Notes under the pieces: generated by a model
Database searches by the model: none
What the model saw: the letters and a program-made list of their open reading frames with translations, nothing else
Told to the model about the DNA's origin: nothing
Program-made: the position numbers and the translations under genes
Origin: Leptofilum sp041748655
GTDB taxonomy: Bacteria > Chloroflexota > Anaerolineae > Promineifilales > Promineifilaceae
Length of the DNA stretch: 64,000 nt
Assembly: GCA_041748655.1 (NCBI GenBank)
Contig: JBGTCV010000137.1
Location: 1 to 64,000 of the forward strand
Direction: 5' to 3'
Part shown: positions 35,119-44,718 of the stretch, one piece after another
How the letters are laid out: each line of letters opens with the position of its first letter
Position numbering within the stretch: the stretch's first letter is position 1

Positions 35119-37644
35119 CTAAGACTCTTGTGAAAGAATGACATCTAAATCAGAGCGAAAATCTTTTATTCTTCCTGATCTAATATACTGAAAAAACGTT
35201 GTAAAGTTGATGGGAGAAAGAAAATGAAAATGGTATCTTGTTGAAATACCCTCTATTTCAAAATAAGCATTAATTCGTTCAATGTGAGCCAGAGCATATT
35301 CATTTTTTTTGCGATTTTCTTCTGAGGGCTCCTTTAATTCCTCATCCCCTTTAATTTCTACTACCAGTATGTCCTCATCAATTTTAATAAAGAAGTCAGG
35401 GCTGAACTTACCACGCTTGGGTGTAGTTCCTTTTTTCCAAGCATAATCAATTTCATAAAAACGAACTGCTGTTGACTTAAACCAGGCATTAAAATGCGGG
35501 TTTGTATCTGCGGGAAGCAAACCACGTATAAATTTAAGTTCGTTCTCTGAGTCGGCAATTACCAGATTGAGTGGTGTTTTGAAATCATGCCGATTCTTCA
35601 CTTCACCTGCACGAAAGCCAGTGAATTGATCGGAGATTTCATCAAAAAATTCTATTTGTTCATCAACCAAGAAATCACGAGTGATCTCACTATAGAAAAC
35701 AGCTTTGTTACGGCGCAGGTCGGCGGCACTTACGCTGTCTGCTTGTCGTTCTCTCGTAGATATGATTTTATACTGGTCAATCTTGGGCGTATAACGAACG
35801 GCCTGAGCTTCGGTTCGTCGCAACGTGCCGAGCGCCTGTAAAAACTTTTGTTTCATGTTTTCAGTTGCTACTTCTAAGCCGCGCCTTGCAAGTGAATCTC
35901 GAATCAGCTTTTCTAACTTGCTAGGAGTCCAGGTGTCAGTATAACGAGTGGTTGGTCGTATTTCTTGAAAATCTGGTTCATCGGCTTCTTCTAATCGACG
36001 GTACATATCTGAAGCTATTTCTTCTGGCGTGTATGTTTTATGGTGTATTTGGGTTTTCCAACGATATATATCACCAGTTCCGGCCTGTTCAAATTCAATG
36101 TTGACGTCTTCAGCAGCTGATTCACTGGCAATGTCAATATACCCCTTAGCAAAGAGCGTGTACTCTCCGATCATGGGCGTAGTAACAACAGTCGAATCCA
36201 GCGAGTAATCAATATTGACCAAATCAAAATGATATGGTGAATCAGGTATAACCTGTGAAGACAGCCGCTTTTCTATCTCTAGAATTTCATTAACTAAATG
36301 TCGAATTCGCCCAGCCCAGGCATCATGATTAAATATGACAACTTCTGGCTGTTCACCAGTCCAGTTGATCGGAACACGTAAGCCTCTACCTAAAACTTGA
36401 GCAATGAGCAACTTGCTATTAAAAGCTCTTTCCTCATGAGGTACAATTTGAAAGACACGTTTTACGTCCCATCCTTCGTTCAGCATAGAAACGGCTACAA
36501 TCCATTCCACCTTACTTCCTGGATTGTCTACATGAGGCAATCTCAGCACATCGGGCGCGTTGTTATAAACAGTCAGCACCTGATTCTGAACCAGATCGGG
36601 CTCTACCCCCTGCTCATGTAAAAAGGCTTTTAATTGCTCAGCTATATCTTTGCAACGGCTTATTGTTTTTGTGATGATGATAGTCAGAGGAAGTATGTTG
36701 TGGTATTTGAGTTTGCGCCGAGTGTCCTCATGGCGATTGTGGATTAGTTGCCACTTTTCCGCACCATTTCGAGTCGTAGGCATTTCGGCAACGTATGTTA
36801 CCTTTTTGACAAAGCGTTGTTCCATCGCCTGACGAAGAGAGAAACGGTAGATGACATCTGCGAAATAGTTGTCTTCCACATAACAAGTACCTGAGAGACC
36901 AATCACGTAGCGAAAACCGTACTCTGGATCAGTAAGGAACTCTTTCCATCGCTTTGTGTTACTTTGGGATTCATTAGCGACGTGGTGAGTTTCGTCATTA
37001 AGCACAGCAGTTCTGGCTCCCTTTCCCAATAAACTATCCCGGATCGAAGATCCAACGTGCTTCAAAATAGCATGGTAGTTTTCTACACAAATGGAGCCCT
37101 CAGTAATGGTTTGGGTAGCATTTATAATACTTGGGGCTTTAACTCTGGCATCAGCGGGCAGTAGTTCACGCAAATCGGCATTGCTAGCTAATTCGCGAAA
37201 CTTTTCTAATAGACCATACTCAATCGTGTTGGAGGGACATAGAACTAATACCCTATCCACCGCCCCCTCTGACAATAAAATTGCTGCCAAACCATATACG
37301 ATATAACTTTTGCCAGTTCCGGTAGCCAAGTCTAGAGAAGCAGACAATTGATCCGGCAACTGCAAATTTCTCTGCATATTTGCCCACGATCCATAGCGAG
37401 CTCCAAGAGTAGGGTTTTGGTCAAAGTTTTGTTTTGCTAGTGCCCGCAGGTCACTGTATTCGCCACTTAAGAGATAGCGTAACGCGGTGCGAATAGCTTC
37501 TTTTTGATATTCACGGTTACCACAGAGTTCGTCTATAAATGCTTCGTAGCGATCTTCGTTCCATCGGCTTCGATCAACGGCTGCGGTTACTTGCAGTAAC
37601 AGTTCTTCGTTACGAAATTGTTGTAGGTCTTTATTGGCAGCCAT
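35119..37644 (-). CDS. res: Type III restriction enzyme, Res subunit
   Basis: 841 residues. A superfamily 2 helicase with Walker A DLATGTGKSYIVYG near residue 108 and DExH-like LNDETHHV, later VLGRGLRVP (motif VI type). The C-terminus has a PD-(D/E)XK nuclease (FSPDFFIKIDEDILVVEIKG). It starts 2 bases after the mod stop, so the pair is one operon. It cuts unmodified DNA by ATP-driven scanning together with Mod. Confidence 0.9.
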   Translation of the reverse strand: MAANKDLQQFRNEELLLQVTAAVDRSRWNEDRYEAFIDELCGNREYQKEAIRTALRYLLSGEYSDLRALAKQNFDQNPTLGARYGSWANMQRNLQLPDQLSASLDLATGTGKSYIVYGLAAILLSEGAVDRVLVLCPSNTIEYGLLEKFRELASNADLRELLPADARVKAPSIINATQTITEGSICVENYHAILKHVGSSIRDSLLGKGARTAVLNDETHHVANESQSNTKRWKEFLTDPEYGFRYVIGLSGTCYVEDNYFADVIYRFSLRQAMEQRFVKKVTYVAEMPTTRNGAEKWQLIHNRHEDTRRKLKYHNILPLTIIITKTISRCKDIAEQLKAFLHEQGVEPDLVQNQVLTVYNNAPDVLRLPHVDNPGSKVEWIVAVSMLNEGWDVKRVFQIVPHEERAFNSKLLIAQVLGRGLRVPINWTGEQPEVVIFNHDAWAGRIRHLVNEILEIEKRLSSQVIPDSPYHFDLVNIDYSLDSTVVTTPMIGEYTLFAKGYIDIASESAAEDVNIEFEQAGTGDIYRWKTQIHHKTYTPEEIASDMYRRLEEADEPDFQEIRPTTRYTDTWTPSKLEKLIRDSLARRGLEVATENMKQKFLQALGTLRRTEAQAVRYTPKIDQYKIISTRERQADSVSAADLRRNKAVFYSEITRDFLVDEQIEFFDEISDQFTGFRAGEVKNRHDFKTPLNLVIADSENELKFIRGLLPADTNPHFNAWFKSTAVRFYEIDYAWKKGTTPKRGKFSPDFFIKIDEDILVVEIKGDEELKEPSEENRKKNEYALAHIERINAYFEIEGISTRYHFHFLSPINFTTFFQYIRSGRIKDFRSDLDVILSQES

Positions 37645-37645
37645 C

Positions 37646-39709
37646 TTAGTTTGGGAACTCCTTCTGTTTTGGGCCAGATGATCCTAAAAGCTCGTCAAAT
37701 CGCTCTCGTGCTATGAGCTCCCGCGCTTCGTTACCATATACGTCGATGAAAATAATCAGAAGCTCACGGCCACACTTTTGGAGCGGTATGTGAAGTCGCC
37801 AATCTGCTTTTTCTAAATCCTGTGCATAAAAAACCGCGTCAAGATCAAACACATTTCCGTTGTAGTCGAAATCAAGCATAACCATAGAGAGAGTTTCTAT
37901 CGCTCCAAGGGTGTCTTTACCACGAACGTAGGCACGACTTTGAAATGCTTCAATGTATAGATAAGGGGTCTTTTTCTCTCTTCCGCTTAATTTTAGAGTC
38001 CATGTCACTTTGGGTGGTCGAATGAAATCAAAACCATAAGCATCTATTATTTCGTTTACGGCCGTTTCGTCTTTTGGCTGTTCCAGTGCGGTAAATTCTC
38101 GATGATGTAGTTCGTTTATAAAGGAATAGGGAATCCGCAAAGCATAATAACGTACCCCTTCTAGATCAATAAAGTCTTGCTGGAAGTCAAAAGTGTTTCG
38201 AGGAGCAATAATAAAAAACTTAGCGCCAATGCGTTGGCCAATGGCTGTGTGAATACTACTGATAGTTTGTTCATCAACGAGCTTTCCAGGATGTGCTAAA
38301 TGGTTGAACACCAGTACACTAGAACCTTGTCGTTTACCATCCAGTTTCATTCCACCAATAGTGTGTGGTTCATCTTTGCAGCCAAACAATTGCAAAGCGA
38401 AAAAGCGCCAATCTTCCCAGGGTAGCTGGCGTAAAGTAGAGAAATCATACAAGCCAGCACTATAAAATACGAAAGGTTTCGGTATTAATCTCTCCCCTTT
38501 ACGATTACCTATAGAGGCCCTGAGGTTCAGCATTCGTTTTTGTATCGTATAAACGGAATATTTTCCTGCATCAATAGAAATCCAACGCCTATTAAGTTTT
38601 TCTGAAACTGCTCCGGTTGTGCCGGAGCCAGCGAAGGCGTCGAGAACAATGTCCCCTTCTTTTGAGCCAGAAAGGATTACTCGTTCCAGCAACTCCTCAT
38701 GGTTTTCCGTGGGATAGCCGGTGCCAAAAGCATAGCCGCGCAAGTCGGTCCAGTTTGTATCAACAGGAAATCCCTCAGTCTGAAGGTATTCGGGCCGTGC
38801 CTCAATTTTTTGTCCATTTAGATCAAAATAAGGTATATCGTCATTCATACGAATTCTGCCGTGCTCGATCATTTCATCTATCTTTTCTTGTGTGTATGTA
38901 AAATGCCTTCCCCTTCTAGGAAGCAAGGTTGTCCCCAAAAATGTTCGCTCCGGAGGATTTCGTAATCCGGGCGAAGTTAAGTCGTCCCAAATAGGTTCTG
39001 TTTCCCGCCCGCAATAATTACAAACGCGCGGCATTTCCGGCGTGTTAAGGAAGAAATTACCTGATTTTGAATAGAGAAAAATAGATTCTGTACGAACATT
39101 GAACTTATTGAGATTACGGAGACGCCTAGGCACACGGTTAATAACAATTTCGTTCTGAAAGTTTTGCTCTTGAAATATTTCATCCATGATCACTTTGATA
39201 TAGTGGCCAAAATGATAGTCCAGACGAACCCAAATAGTTCCATCATCCGCTAAAAGCTCGCGAAGCAATACTAATCGTTTGCGTAAAAATTCGATGAATT
39301 GTACGCCTCTCATTTTTGCGGAATAGGCAATCTCATCTTTACCGGCACCGCCGTATTCATCACCTGTACCAAAAGGAGGGTCTATATAAATGAGGCGTAC
39401 ACCGGGAGATCCATCTGAATTGGTTAATAGTCCTTGATTTTTGCGTTCAAGAAGAGTCTTTAGTGTTTGAAGGTTGTTCCCAAAAATTAGCATGTTATGC
39501 CAACCTTCACCTATATCACCTATGATATTCATTGGCTGGAGGGGAACACCTAATGTATTAGCTAAGATATCTTCTTCTCGCTCTTTGCCGTAATAAACTA
39601 ATTCATATTCTCTCTTTTCTGGTGGAAAAAGCAGCTGCGCCCATTCAGTAGGCAATTCGTCACCTCGACGCAATGCCTCAATAACCATGTAGCGAAATTC
39701 TTCATTCAT
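37646..39709 (-). CDS. mod: Type III DNA methyltransferase, Mod subunit
   Basis: 687 residues from MNEEFRYMVIEALRRG. The adenine-N6 catalytic motif is LIYIDPPFGTGDEY near residue 130 and the AdoMet motif LDAFAGSGTTGAVSE comes after it, the beta-class order used by type III Mod proteins. The central region should recognise the target. The longer open frame upstream runs into the MITE and is not used. No simple-sequence repeat suggesting phase variation is seen. Confidence 0.9.
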   Translation of the reverse strand: MNEEFRYMVIEALRRGDELPTEWAQLLFPPEKREYELVYYGKEREEDILANTLGVPLQPMNIIGDIGEGWHNMLIFGNNLQTLKTLLERKNQGLLTNSDGSPGVRLIYIDPPFGTGDEYGGAGKDEIAYSAKMRGVQFIEFLRKRLVLLRELLADDGTIWVRLDYHFGHYIKVIMDEIFQEQNFQNEIVINRVPRRLRNLNKFNVRTESIFLYSKSGNFFLNTPEMPRVCNYCGRETEPIWDDLTSPGLRNPPERTFLGTTLLPRRGRHFTYTQEKIDEMIEHGRIRMNDDIPYFDLNGQKIEARPEYLQTEGFPVDTNWTDLRGYAFGTGYPTENHEELLERVILSGSKEGDIVLDAFAGSGTTGAVSEKLNRRWISIDAGKYSVYTIQKRMLNLRASIGNRKGERLIPKPFVFYSAGLYDFSTLRQLPWEDWRFFALQLFGCKDEPHTIGGMKLDGKRQGSSVLVFNHLAHPGKLVDEQTISSIHTAIGQRIGAKFFIIAPRNTFDFQQDFIDLEGVRYYALRIPYSFINELHHREFTALEQPKDETAVNEIIDAYGFDFIRPPKVTWTLKLSGREKKTPYLYIEAFQSRAYVRGKDTLGAIETLSMVMLDFDYNGNVFDLDAVFYAQDLEKADWRLHIPLQKCGRELLIIFIDVYGNEARELIARERFDELLGSSGPKQKEFPN

Positions 39710-39827
39710 TTTCTCTTGCCTATAATGTAGTGTTGTATTTGAGGTTCTAGCCTTTCTGCAAAAAATCGCAAAATAAGCGTCTATGTGTACCCCATTTTTA
39801 CAAGAAAGGGGGCCTGGAACCATTTCT

Positions 39828-40106
39828 ACCCACATTCCGCACCTTAAAACGATGCTTTTGAATAATTAGATTTTGAGGGTGTTTTTCGCGCCAAAATACC
39901 GAATTTTGCAGCTTGCCTGCCATTTTTTGAGGTTGTTTCGGCCAATTTTCATGAATACAAACCAACGCAACTCAGCTTCCGGTGAGATCCATGTAAATTT
40001 GCATTCACAAGACCATGATTTTGACGCTTTTCAACAGGTTTTCGGCCGGAAAACGGTCGAACCCAATAATTATTCAAAAACGCAAAAACAGGTGCGGAAT
40101 GTGGGT
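39828..40106. mobile_element. 279-bp MITE with 17-bp terminal inverted repeats
   Basis: Terminal arms ACCCACATTCCGCACCT (39828-39844) and its exact complement (40090-40106), with a second inner pair (TTTTGAATAATTA type). It is flanked by the direct repeat TTCT on both sides (39824-39827, 40107-40110), a 4-bp target duplication. It contains no transposase. It sits upstream of the restriction operon and could carry its promoter. Confidence 0.75.
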
Positions 40107-40232
40107 TTCTAGGGTATTCAGTGATTTCTTCGTCCGTTATTATCCAGGGGACGTGAAATTGAGCAAACAAGGATATTAAATGGCTGGAAATGTAAAAGAA
40201 ATTAGGTGGGGAATGAGGATAAAACGAGGCCC

Positions 40233-40266
40233 AAAAAAAGAGCCGCCAGGAGGGCGGCGGCTCTTT
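40233..40266 (-). terminator. Terminator of the minus-strand 40506-42334 operon
   Basis: Eleven-base arms AAAGAGCCGCC/GGCGGCTCTTT. On the minus strand it is followed by a run of seven T. It lies about 240 bases after the last gene of the operon. Confidence 0.75.
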
Positions 40267-40505
40267 GAGCGGACACGTCTAGGTATTGGCTGAGGGAGTT
40301 TCAGACGTCCCTTACGCCGTCTGGTTGTTCCAGTCGCGTTTCTCTCGTGCCAGTTTGGGGGAGGAGTTTTTTAGCCAATACCAAACCAGCCAGCGTCTAA
40401 ATATTTTAACTATCTTTTCGTTACGAGCAACCTTTCCATGTTGTTTTCTCCATATATATTTGCCAGCGATTTTAAAATAACCACCAATAATGTGAGCTGC
40501 TAATA

Positions 40506-40952
40506 TTATAAGCCATCATCATCACCCCCGATAGTCGATGACTTTGAATCAGGAAAAAGAGGTGTTTCGTCTGGTTTACTGATTGTGGCTATATCTTCAA
40601 CCGGTAGGCCAAATGCAGTGTATTCTCTAGCGTCTACCCTATCCCACGAATCCCAAAAGGATCCATGTTCATCTGCAAGTGCCGCACACAACTCCAAACC
40701 GGCGTCTATAGCCTCTGAAGGATGATGTACACCAATGATCAGCCTATCCTGATTGCCATTTAGATCGGCTACCTCGGATAACCACCAGTAGCGGACTGGA
40801 TAACCCATCTGCCACGCTTTATGCACCAGTTGAGTAATTTGAGGTTGACGAGTTTCAGCATTTTCAAACGCATACACGGCGTAGAAATGGCGCGGATTCA
40901 ACTCTTCGTTTTGTATCAATTCAAACGGAACTGGCCTATTTTTTCTTTCCAT
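40506..40952 (-). CDS. Unknown protein, last gene of a three-gene operon
   Basis: 148 residues, soluble, with YAVYAFENAETRQPQITQLV and an acidic end (IGGDDDGL). Not recognised. It probably shares a transcript with the two genes upstream (55-bp gap). Confidence 0.5.
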   Translation of the reverse strand: MERKNRPVPFELIQNEELNPRHFYAVYAFENAETRQPQITQLVHKAWQMGYPVRYWWLSEVADLNGNQDRLIIGVHHPSEAIDAGLELCAALADEHGSFWDSWDRVDAREYTAFGLPVEDIATISKPDETPLFPDSKSSTIGGDDDGL

Positions 40953-41006
40953 GGAATTTTTCTGAGCGAGTATTGAACACTTCTGACTAAAGAGGATTAT
41001 AGTACC

Positions 41007-41417
41007 TTACAGGAGTCGAGGCTGCAACGGGTTTTTAACTCCATCTTTATCTGAGGAAGTTCCGCCTTTTTTTCGCCTGGTTACTTCTTCCACAATGACT
41101 TCGGCTTGGCCTTGGTAGTCAATAGTTTCACCCGAAAGAAGTGCTAAGCGGCCTTGGTTTTTATTGCGAAGGTGGGAATTGCCAGTCATGCCGAAAAACA
41201 TTCCCAATGCCATTAGCTCTACCCCTTCACTTTGGTCCAAAATTTCGGCATGGGTTAATGAATAAGCTGAAAGGTCTTTAAGTCGGCGCATCATAGCATC
41301 TAGATCGCGCTTACCTTGTTGAAATTCGGATTCCATGACCATCAGCATTAGTTCGGCAAAGCCGCTAGCCATTTCATATTGAAATCGCTCCCGCATACGC
41401 GGTTCACTATACCACAA
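41007..41417 (-). CDS. Unknown helical protein, middle gene of a three-gene operon
   Basis: 136 residues. Helical, Met-rich first half (GFAELMLMVMESEFQQGKRD) and a basic C-terminal tail (VEEVTRRKKGG). It starts 5 bases after the upstream gene, so the two are coupled. No known domain. Confidence 0.5.
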   Translation of the reverse strand: MWYSEPRMRERFQYEMASGFAELMLMVMESEFQQGKRDLDAMMRRLKDLSAYSLTHAEILDQSEGVELMALGMFFGMTGNSHLRNKNQGRLALLSGETIDYQGQAEVIVEEVTRRKKGGTSSDKDGVKNPLQPRLL

Positions 41418-41422
41418 CTGCT

Positions 41423-42334
41423 TTACAGAAATCGGCGCATGAATTCGGCTTTGGCTCTATCAAAATCACGCCATTCAGGAGGCAATGTAGCCCAGTAGTC
41501 AGCGGCTCTTTGTACAAGGTCGGTCAACTGCTCTTGCTGCATCTCGTCGTGAGGAACAACTTTCGTGAAGCGATGAGTTAGCCCGTCTCCATAAAAGGCT
41601 AAATTAAGTTTGTTTTGTCTAACCAGCAATGCGAGAACTTTGGCTTGGTCTGTCTCAGCAACATTCAAAAAAGATTCAAACAGGAAAGGGTGATGGGGGT
41701 CATCCAGCACTCGTATTTCCAGTCGGATAATAGGCGCGGTGGGCATTGGGATCAGCTGCCATTGATACACAACTGGTTTCCCTTGAAAGCCGTCAATATC
41801 GGTATCTGGAGCATGACAAACGTGAATAACTCCCATATTAGTTTCCGCGGCCAGACAGCCATAACCTCCCCACTCAAAGGCTTCACGAATTTCCGGGGAT
41901 AGTTCGTTTGGGCGGGCCGGATGACTGCGCCACATTCGCCCACTGGCATCCCATTGCAGCGTCAATAGTGTTTGAGGCGGATTTTCCAAGAGTGGTTCCA
42001 ATGCCTTTTGGATTGAGGCAGCTTTCTGGCCAGGGTACTGGCGAAGATGAGGGAGACTGCCCGGCTCAATCTGCATTTGACAAACTAAGCCCCGCTCTCC
42101 CCCGGCTGTCATCGGCAGCAGTTCGTAGGTACCAAAGGCGGCCTCCAGCTCCTGAAGCCATGCAGGATCGGCCATTTGAGGCCGATCTACCATGAGCAGC
42201 CCAACGAGAAACTCCTTACTCCCCGGTGTCATGGTCAAGCCATAGCCAGAAAACATGTCACTCATTCCAGGATGCGTCAGGAAGAAGAGTTCTCCCTTGC
42301 CAATGATTTCTTTTCGAGGTTCTCGTTCTTTCAT
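41423..42334 (-). CDS. Unknown 303-residue protein, first gene of a three-gene operon
   Basis: Soluble protein with no membrane segment. Features are an N-terminal KGELFFLTHPG, a central EWGGYGCLAAETNMGVIHVC and a C-terminal LARQ-type hydrophobic strand followed by AADYWATLPPEWRDFDRAKA. No catalytic motif is recognised. Operon position beside recombinase and restriction genes makes a defence or regulatory role possible but unproved. Confidence 0.5.
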   Translation of the reverse strand: MKEREPRKEIIGKGELFFLTHPGMSDMFSGYGLTMTPGSKEFLVGLLMVDRPQMADPAWLQELEAAFGTYELLPMTAGGERGLVCQMQIEPGSLPHLRQYPGQKAASIQKALEPLLENPPQTLLTLQWDASGRMWRSHPARPNELSPEIREAFEWGGYGCLAAETNMGVIHVCHAPDTDIDGFQGKPVVYQWQLIPMPTAPIIRLEIRVLDDPHHPFLFESFLNVAETDQAKVLALLVRQNKLNLAFYGDGLTHRFTKVVPHDEMQQEQLTDLVQRAADYWATLPPEWRDFDRAKAEFMRRFL

Positions 42335-42358
42335 AAGCGATGAAAGTTGTTAATTCTC

Positions 42359-42391
42359 AAGCCGATCAAATCAAATAAATCGGCTTTTTTT
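42359..42391 (+). terminator. Terminator-like hairpin
   Basis: AAGCCGAT/ATCGGCTT (42359-42366, 42379-42386) followed by seven T on the plus strand. It may insulate the recombinase gene from upstream transcription. Confidence 0.6.
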
Positions 42392-42467
42392 GCCTAATAC
42401 AGCTTACCATTCATCACGTTTCCGCTTCCAGATACAGAAAGCACAATTTTATGAACAAGAAAACTTT

Positions 42468-42563
42468 AACGTCGCCTAACAATCAACTTAGCAACCAGAG
42501 CTGCGCAGTCTTCGGGGGGAACCCTGTAGGGAAAGTGGGGATTGACGGTTATTAGGCGACGTT
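42468..42563. repeat. Inverted repeat upstream of the tyrosine recombinase gene
   Basis: Twelve-base arms AACGTCGCCTAA (42468-42479) and complement (42552-42563), then inner CAATC/GATTG arms (42480-42484, 42540-42544) with a 7-base bulge on one side. The bulged two-step stem recalls recombination sites of the attC kind, but the conserved boxes do not match fully. It ends 16 bases before the recombinase start. Confidence 0.6.
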
Positions 42564-42579
42564 TAATAATTAGGGTGCC

Positions 42580-43497
42580 ATGAATCAACTCCCTCCCCTC
42601 TCTTTAGGCACCGGGTTAATTCAATTTAGGTTCCTCTACATGCCGTCCCGTAATCTGGCCAAAAAAACCCAGGAGGAATACACACGAGATGTAGAAGACT
42701 TAATTGGTTTTTTGAAAAATCAGGGCATTGAGGAATGGAGCCAGGTTGGACTTGAAAACCTGCAAGCATATATGGCTTATTTAGAGGGCCAGGCACTCAA
42801 AATTACCACCAGAAACCGCAAGGCGTATGCCATCAAAACTTTTTTCAAGTACCTGGCCGGAGGTGGATACGTAATAGACAACGCGGCCGAGGCGCTGATC
42901 CCGCCCAAAGTCCCCAAGCAAGAACCAAGATTTTTGAGTACATCAGAATACACTGCCTTACTCGATCAGATAACCGACACCAGAGATAGAGCTATTGTCA
43001 TGCTGTTTCTCCAAGCGGGATTACTACTGTCGGAACTGGCCAAACTAGAAATGGATGACGTTCAGCTTCCCGATCAGGTCGCTAAGGACGCAGAACACGT
43101 GGGCGTGATCAAAGTTGAACGCAAGGATGCTAGTGAGGAGTATTTGCCGCTAAATTGGAAGGCGTGTGAAGCGCTCACAGCCTGGTTTGTAGAGCGCAGA
43201 AACAAATTAAGAGAAAAAGCCACATCAACGCAAGCAGTGTTTGTGAATAAGTTTGGAGAGTCTATTTCAGCCCGTTCTATTCAGCGCATGGTCAAAAAAT
43301 ATCTGGAGCAAGCTGGAATTGAAGATGCATCGGTTCATACACTTCGGCACACTATGGCCACCCACTACGTGGCGAAGGGTGGAGATATTAAATCTATTCA
43401 AGAGATGCTAGATCATGCCAATTTGGGAACCACCCAGGGCTACCTGGAACTGGCAAAGAAAGCGCAGATTCAGATGGTGCAGAATTTGGCTTTGTAA
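42580..43497 (+). CDS. Tyrosine recombinase (XerC/D-like) with a substituted catalytic arginine
   Basis: 305 residues with a SAM-like N-domain (~20-110) and a catalytic domain. The second catalytic set is present: HTLRH (His253, Arg256), His279 in LDHANLGTT and nucleophile Tyr288. The first arginine motif, normally GLRxSEL, reads GLLLSEL, so position 149 is leucine; the codon CTA is one base from the arginine codon CGA. It may be inactive or have a structural role. Confidence 0.8.
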   Translation: MNQLPPLSLGTGLIQFRFLYMPSRNLAKKTQEEYTRDVEDLIGFLKNQGIEEWSQVGLENLQAYMAYLEGQALKITTRNRKAYAIKTFFKYLAGGGYVIDNAAEALIPPKVPKQEPRFLSTSEYTALLDQITDTRDRAIVMLFLQAGLLLSELAKLEMDDVQLPDQVAKDAEHVGVIKVERKDASEEYLPLNWKACEALTAWFVERRNKLREKATSTQAVFVNKFGESISARSIQRMVKKYLEQAGIEDASVHTLRHTMATHYVAKGGDIKSIQEMLDHANLGTTQGYLELAKKAQIQMVQNLAL

Positions 43498-43573
43498 TTG
43501 CTCTTTTATCTGGGGGAGCCTGCGCTGTTTTCTTTTTGCAGTGGGTAAACTCGGTTTCAAGTTGGGTTGACGA

Positions 43574-44647
43574 TCAACGACGCGCTCTTTTTCTCAGAAG
43601 CAAGATTAGGGTAACAATCAGCACCAGTAACAGAGAACCTATTACGCTGATTACCCAAGGGTTAAGAAACGGATTGGTGGTTTTCATTTGGATAACAAAG
43701 GAAATCTCCTCCACGTCTGAATCTCTGGGGATATTGATTTTCTGCTCACCAGTTTGACCATTGAAAGCAACAACAACTCTGTGCTCTCCTGGCTCTACGT
43801 CTTCATAATAAGCAATTCCATCTTCATTTGTTTCGGTTTCTCTGGGGGTAGAGTGAAGTGTAACTGAGGCTCCTAGGACTGCTTCGTTGTTTTCATCAAT
43901 AACTTTGATTTTTACGTTATAGCCATCTTTTTCTACCACTACTTGATCATCTTCATTTACACGATCTTCCTCATTAGTTTCACCATCTTTTCCCTGATCA
44001 GTATCTACATTTTCGCCTGATGCCCCTGTTTGCTCCACCTTTGCATCAACATCCTTGCGTGTCATTTCAGCATCAATACTTTCGGTATCAAGAGAATCTG
44101 TGGCAAAAACCGACAGCCAGCCTTTTGTAGTGGCAGTTAGTTCATTTGACCAAGTGCCAGTAGCACAACCATTGCCAGCCCGAACTCTAAAGTAGTAGGT
44201 TTTGTTGGGTATCAGCCATGAGACCACATATGTCCTGGTGCCTTTGCCGCCGATATTAGTTGCTCCCCATTGGTAGTTGCCGGGGGCTGTACCATATTCA
44301 AGCACATAGTGATCATATGGCTCATCAGCATCGGTGAAATAAATCTCAACCGATGTGGCGCTGCGGGCAACCGCGCCGTAGAGCCAGGGAGCCTTACTGC
44401 CAGGAGGTTGATCGTTGCAGGAAGGAGTCGAAACGCCAGAAGAATTATCACTTGATGAAGTAGAGCCATTTGAAGATGAGGTGGATGTTGGACTCGTGCT
44501 CGGTGTGGGTGTTGGAGAGTCAGCAACCTCACCGACGTTAAATTCTCCTCCGCCGTAACTGCCCTCACCGTATGTAGCTGCCAATGCCCGTGCTGGCCCC
44601 AGAATGAGAAGCAAGGCAAAAAGTATTAGTGGGAGAAATTTTCTCAT
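43574..44647 (-). CDS. Secreted/membrane-anchored protein with fibronectin III and carboxypeptidase-like domains
   Basis: 357 residues. Signal peptide (LPLILFALLLILGPARALA), then a Gly/Tyr-rich start ATYGEGSYGGGEFNVG, a Ser/Thr linker, a fibronectin type III-like domain (~85-185, ending TTKGW), an acidic stretch and a carboxypeptidase-regulatory-like beta domain (VLGASVTLHSTPRETETNED). The C-terminus has a membrane anchor followed by RKRARR. It is divergent from tatA, so it probably belongs to the same surface module. Confidence 0.7.
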   Translation of the reverse strand: MRKFLPLILFALLLILGPARALAATYGEGSYGGGEFNVGEVADSPTPTPSTSPTSTSSSNGSTSSSDNSSGVSTPSCNDQPPGSKAPWLYGAVARSATSVEIYFTDADEPYDHYVLEYGTAPGNYQWGATNIGGKGTRTYVVSWLIPNKTYYFRVRAGNGCATGTWSNELTATTKGWLSVFATDSLDTESIDAEMTRKDVDAKVEQTGASGENVDTDQGKDGETNEEDRVNEDDQVVVEKDGYNVKIKVIDENNEAVLGASVTLHSTPRETETNEDGIAYYEDVEPGEHRVVVAFNGQTGEQKINIPRDSDVEEISFVIQMKTTNPFLNPWVISVIGSLLLVLIVTLILLLRKRARR

Positions 44648-44718
44648 CGGAACTTCTGCTTGTAATTGAGTATTTTTTGTGCTTACAATCACTATAGATA
44701 ATATTTAAGGCAATTACA
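44648..44718. promoter_or_regulatory. Divergent promoter region between the surface protein and tatA
   Basis: A 71-base AT-rich spacer between two divergent starts. A GATAAT-type -10 (near 44697) for tatA is visible, with TTGTGC upstream as a possible -35. Only the spacing is persuasive. Confidence 0.4.

Noticed and set aside
39709..39835. Upstream extension of the Mod protein by 42 residues
   Set aside because: The extension reads into the MITE terminal repeat and has no homology-like sequence; the ATG at 39709 is the natural start.
42468..42563. Integron attC site and integron integrase
   Set aside because: The left box fits RYYYAAC, but the partner box does not fit GTTRRRY and the recombinase lacks the integron-specific insertion; kept only as an inverted repeat.
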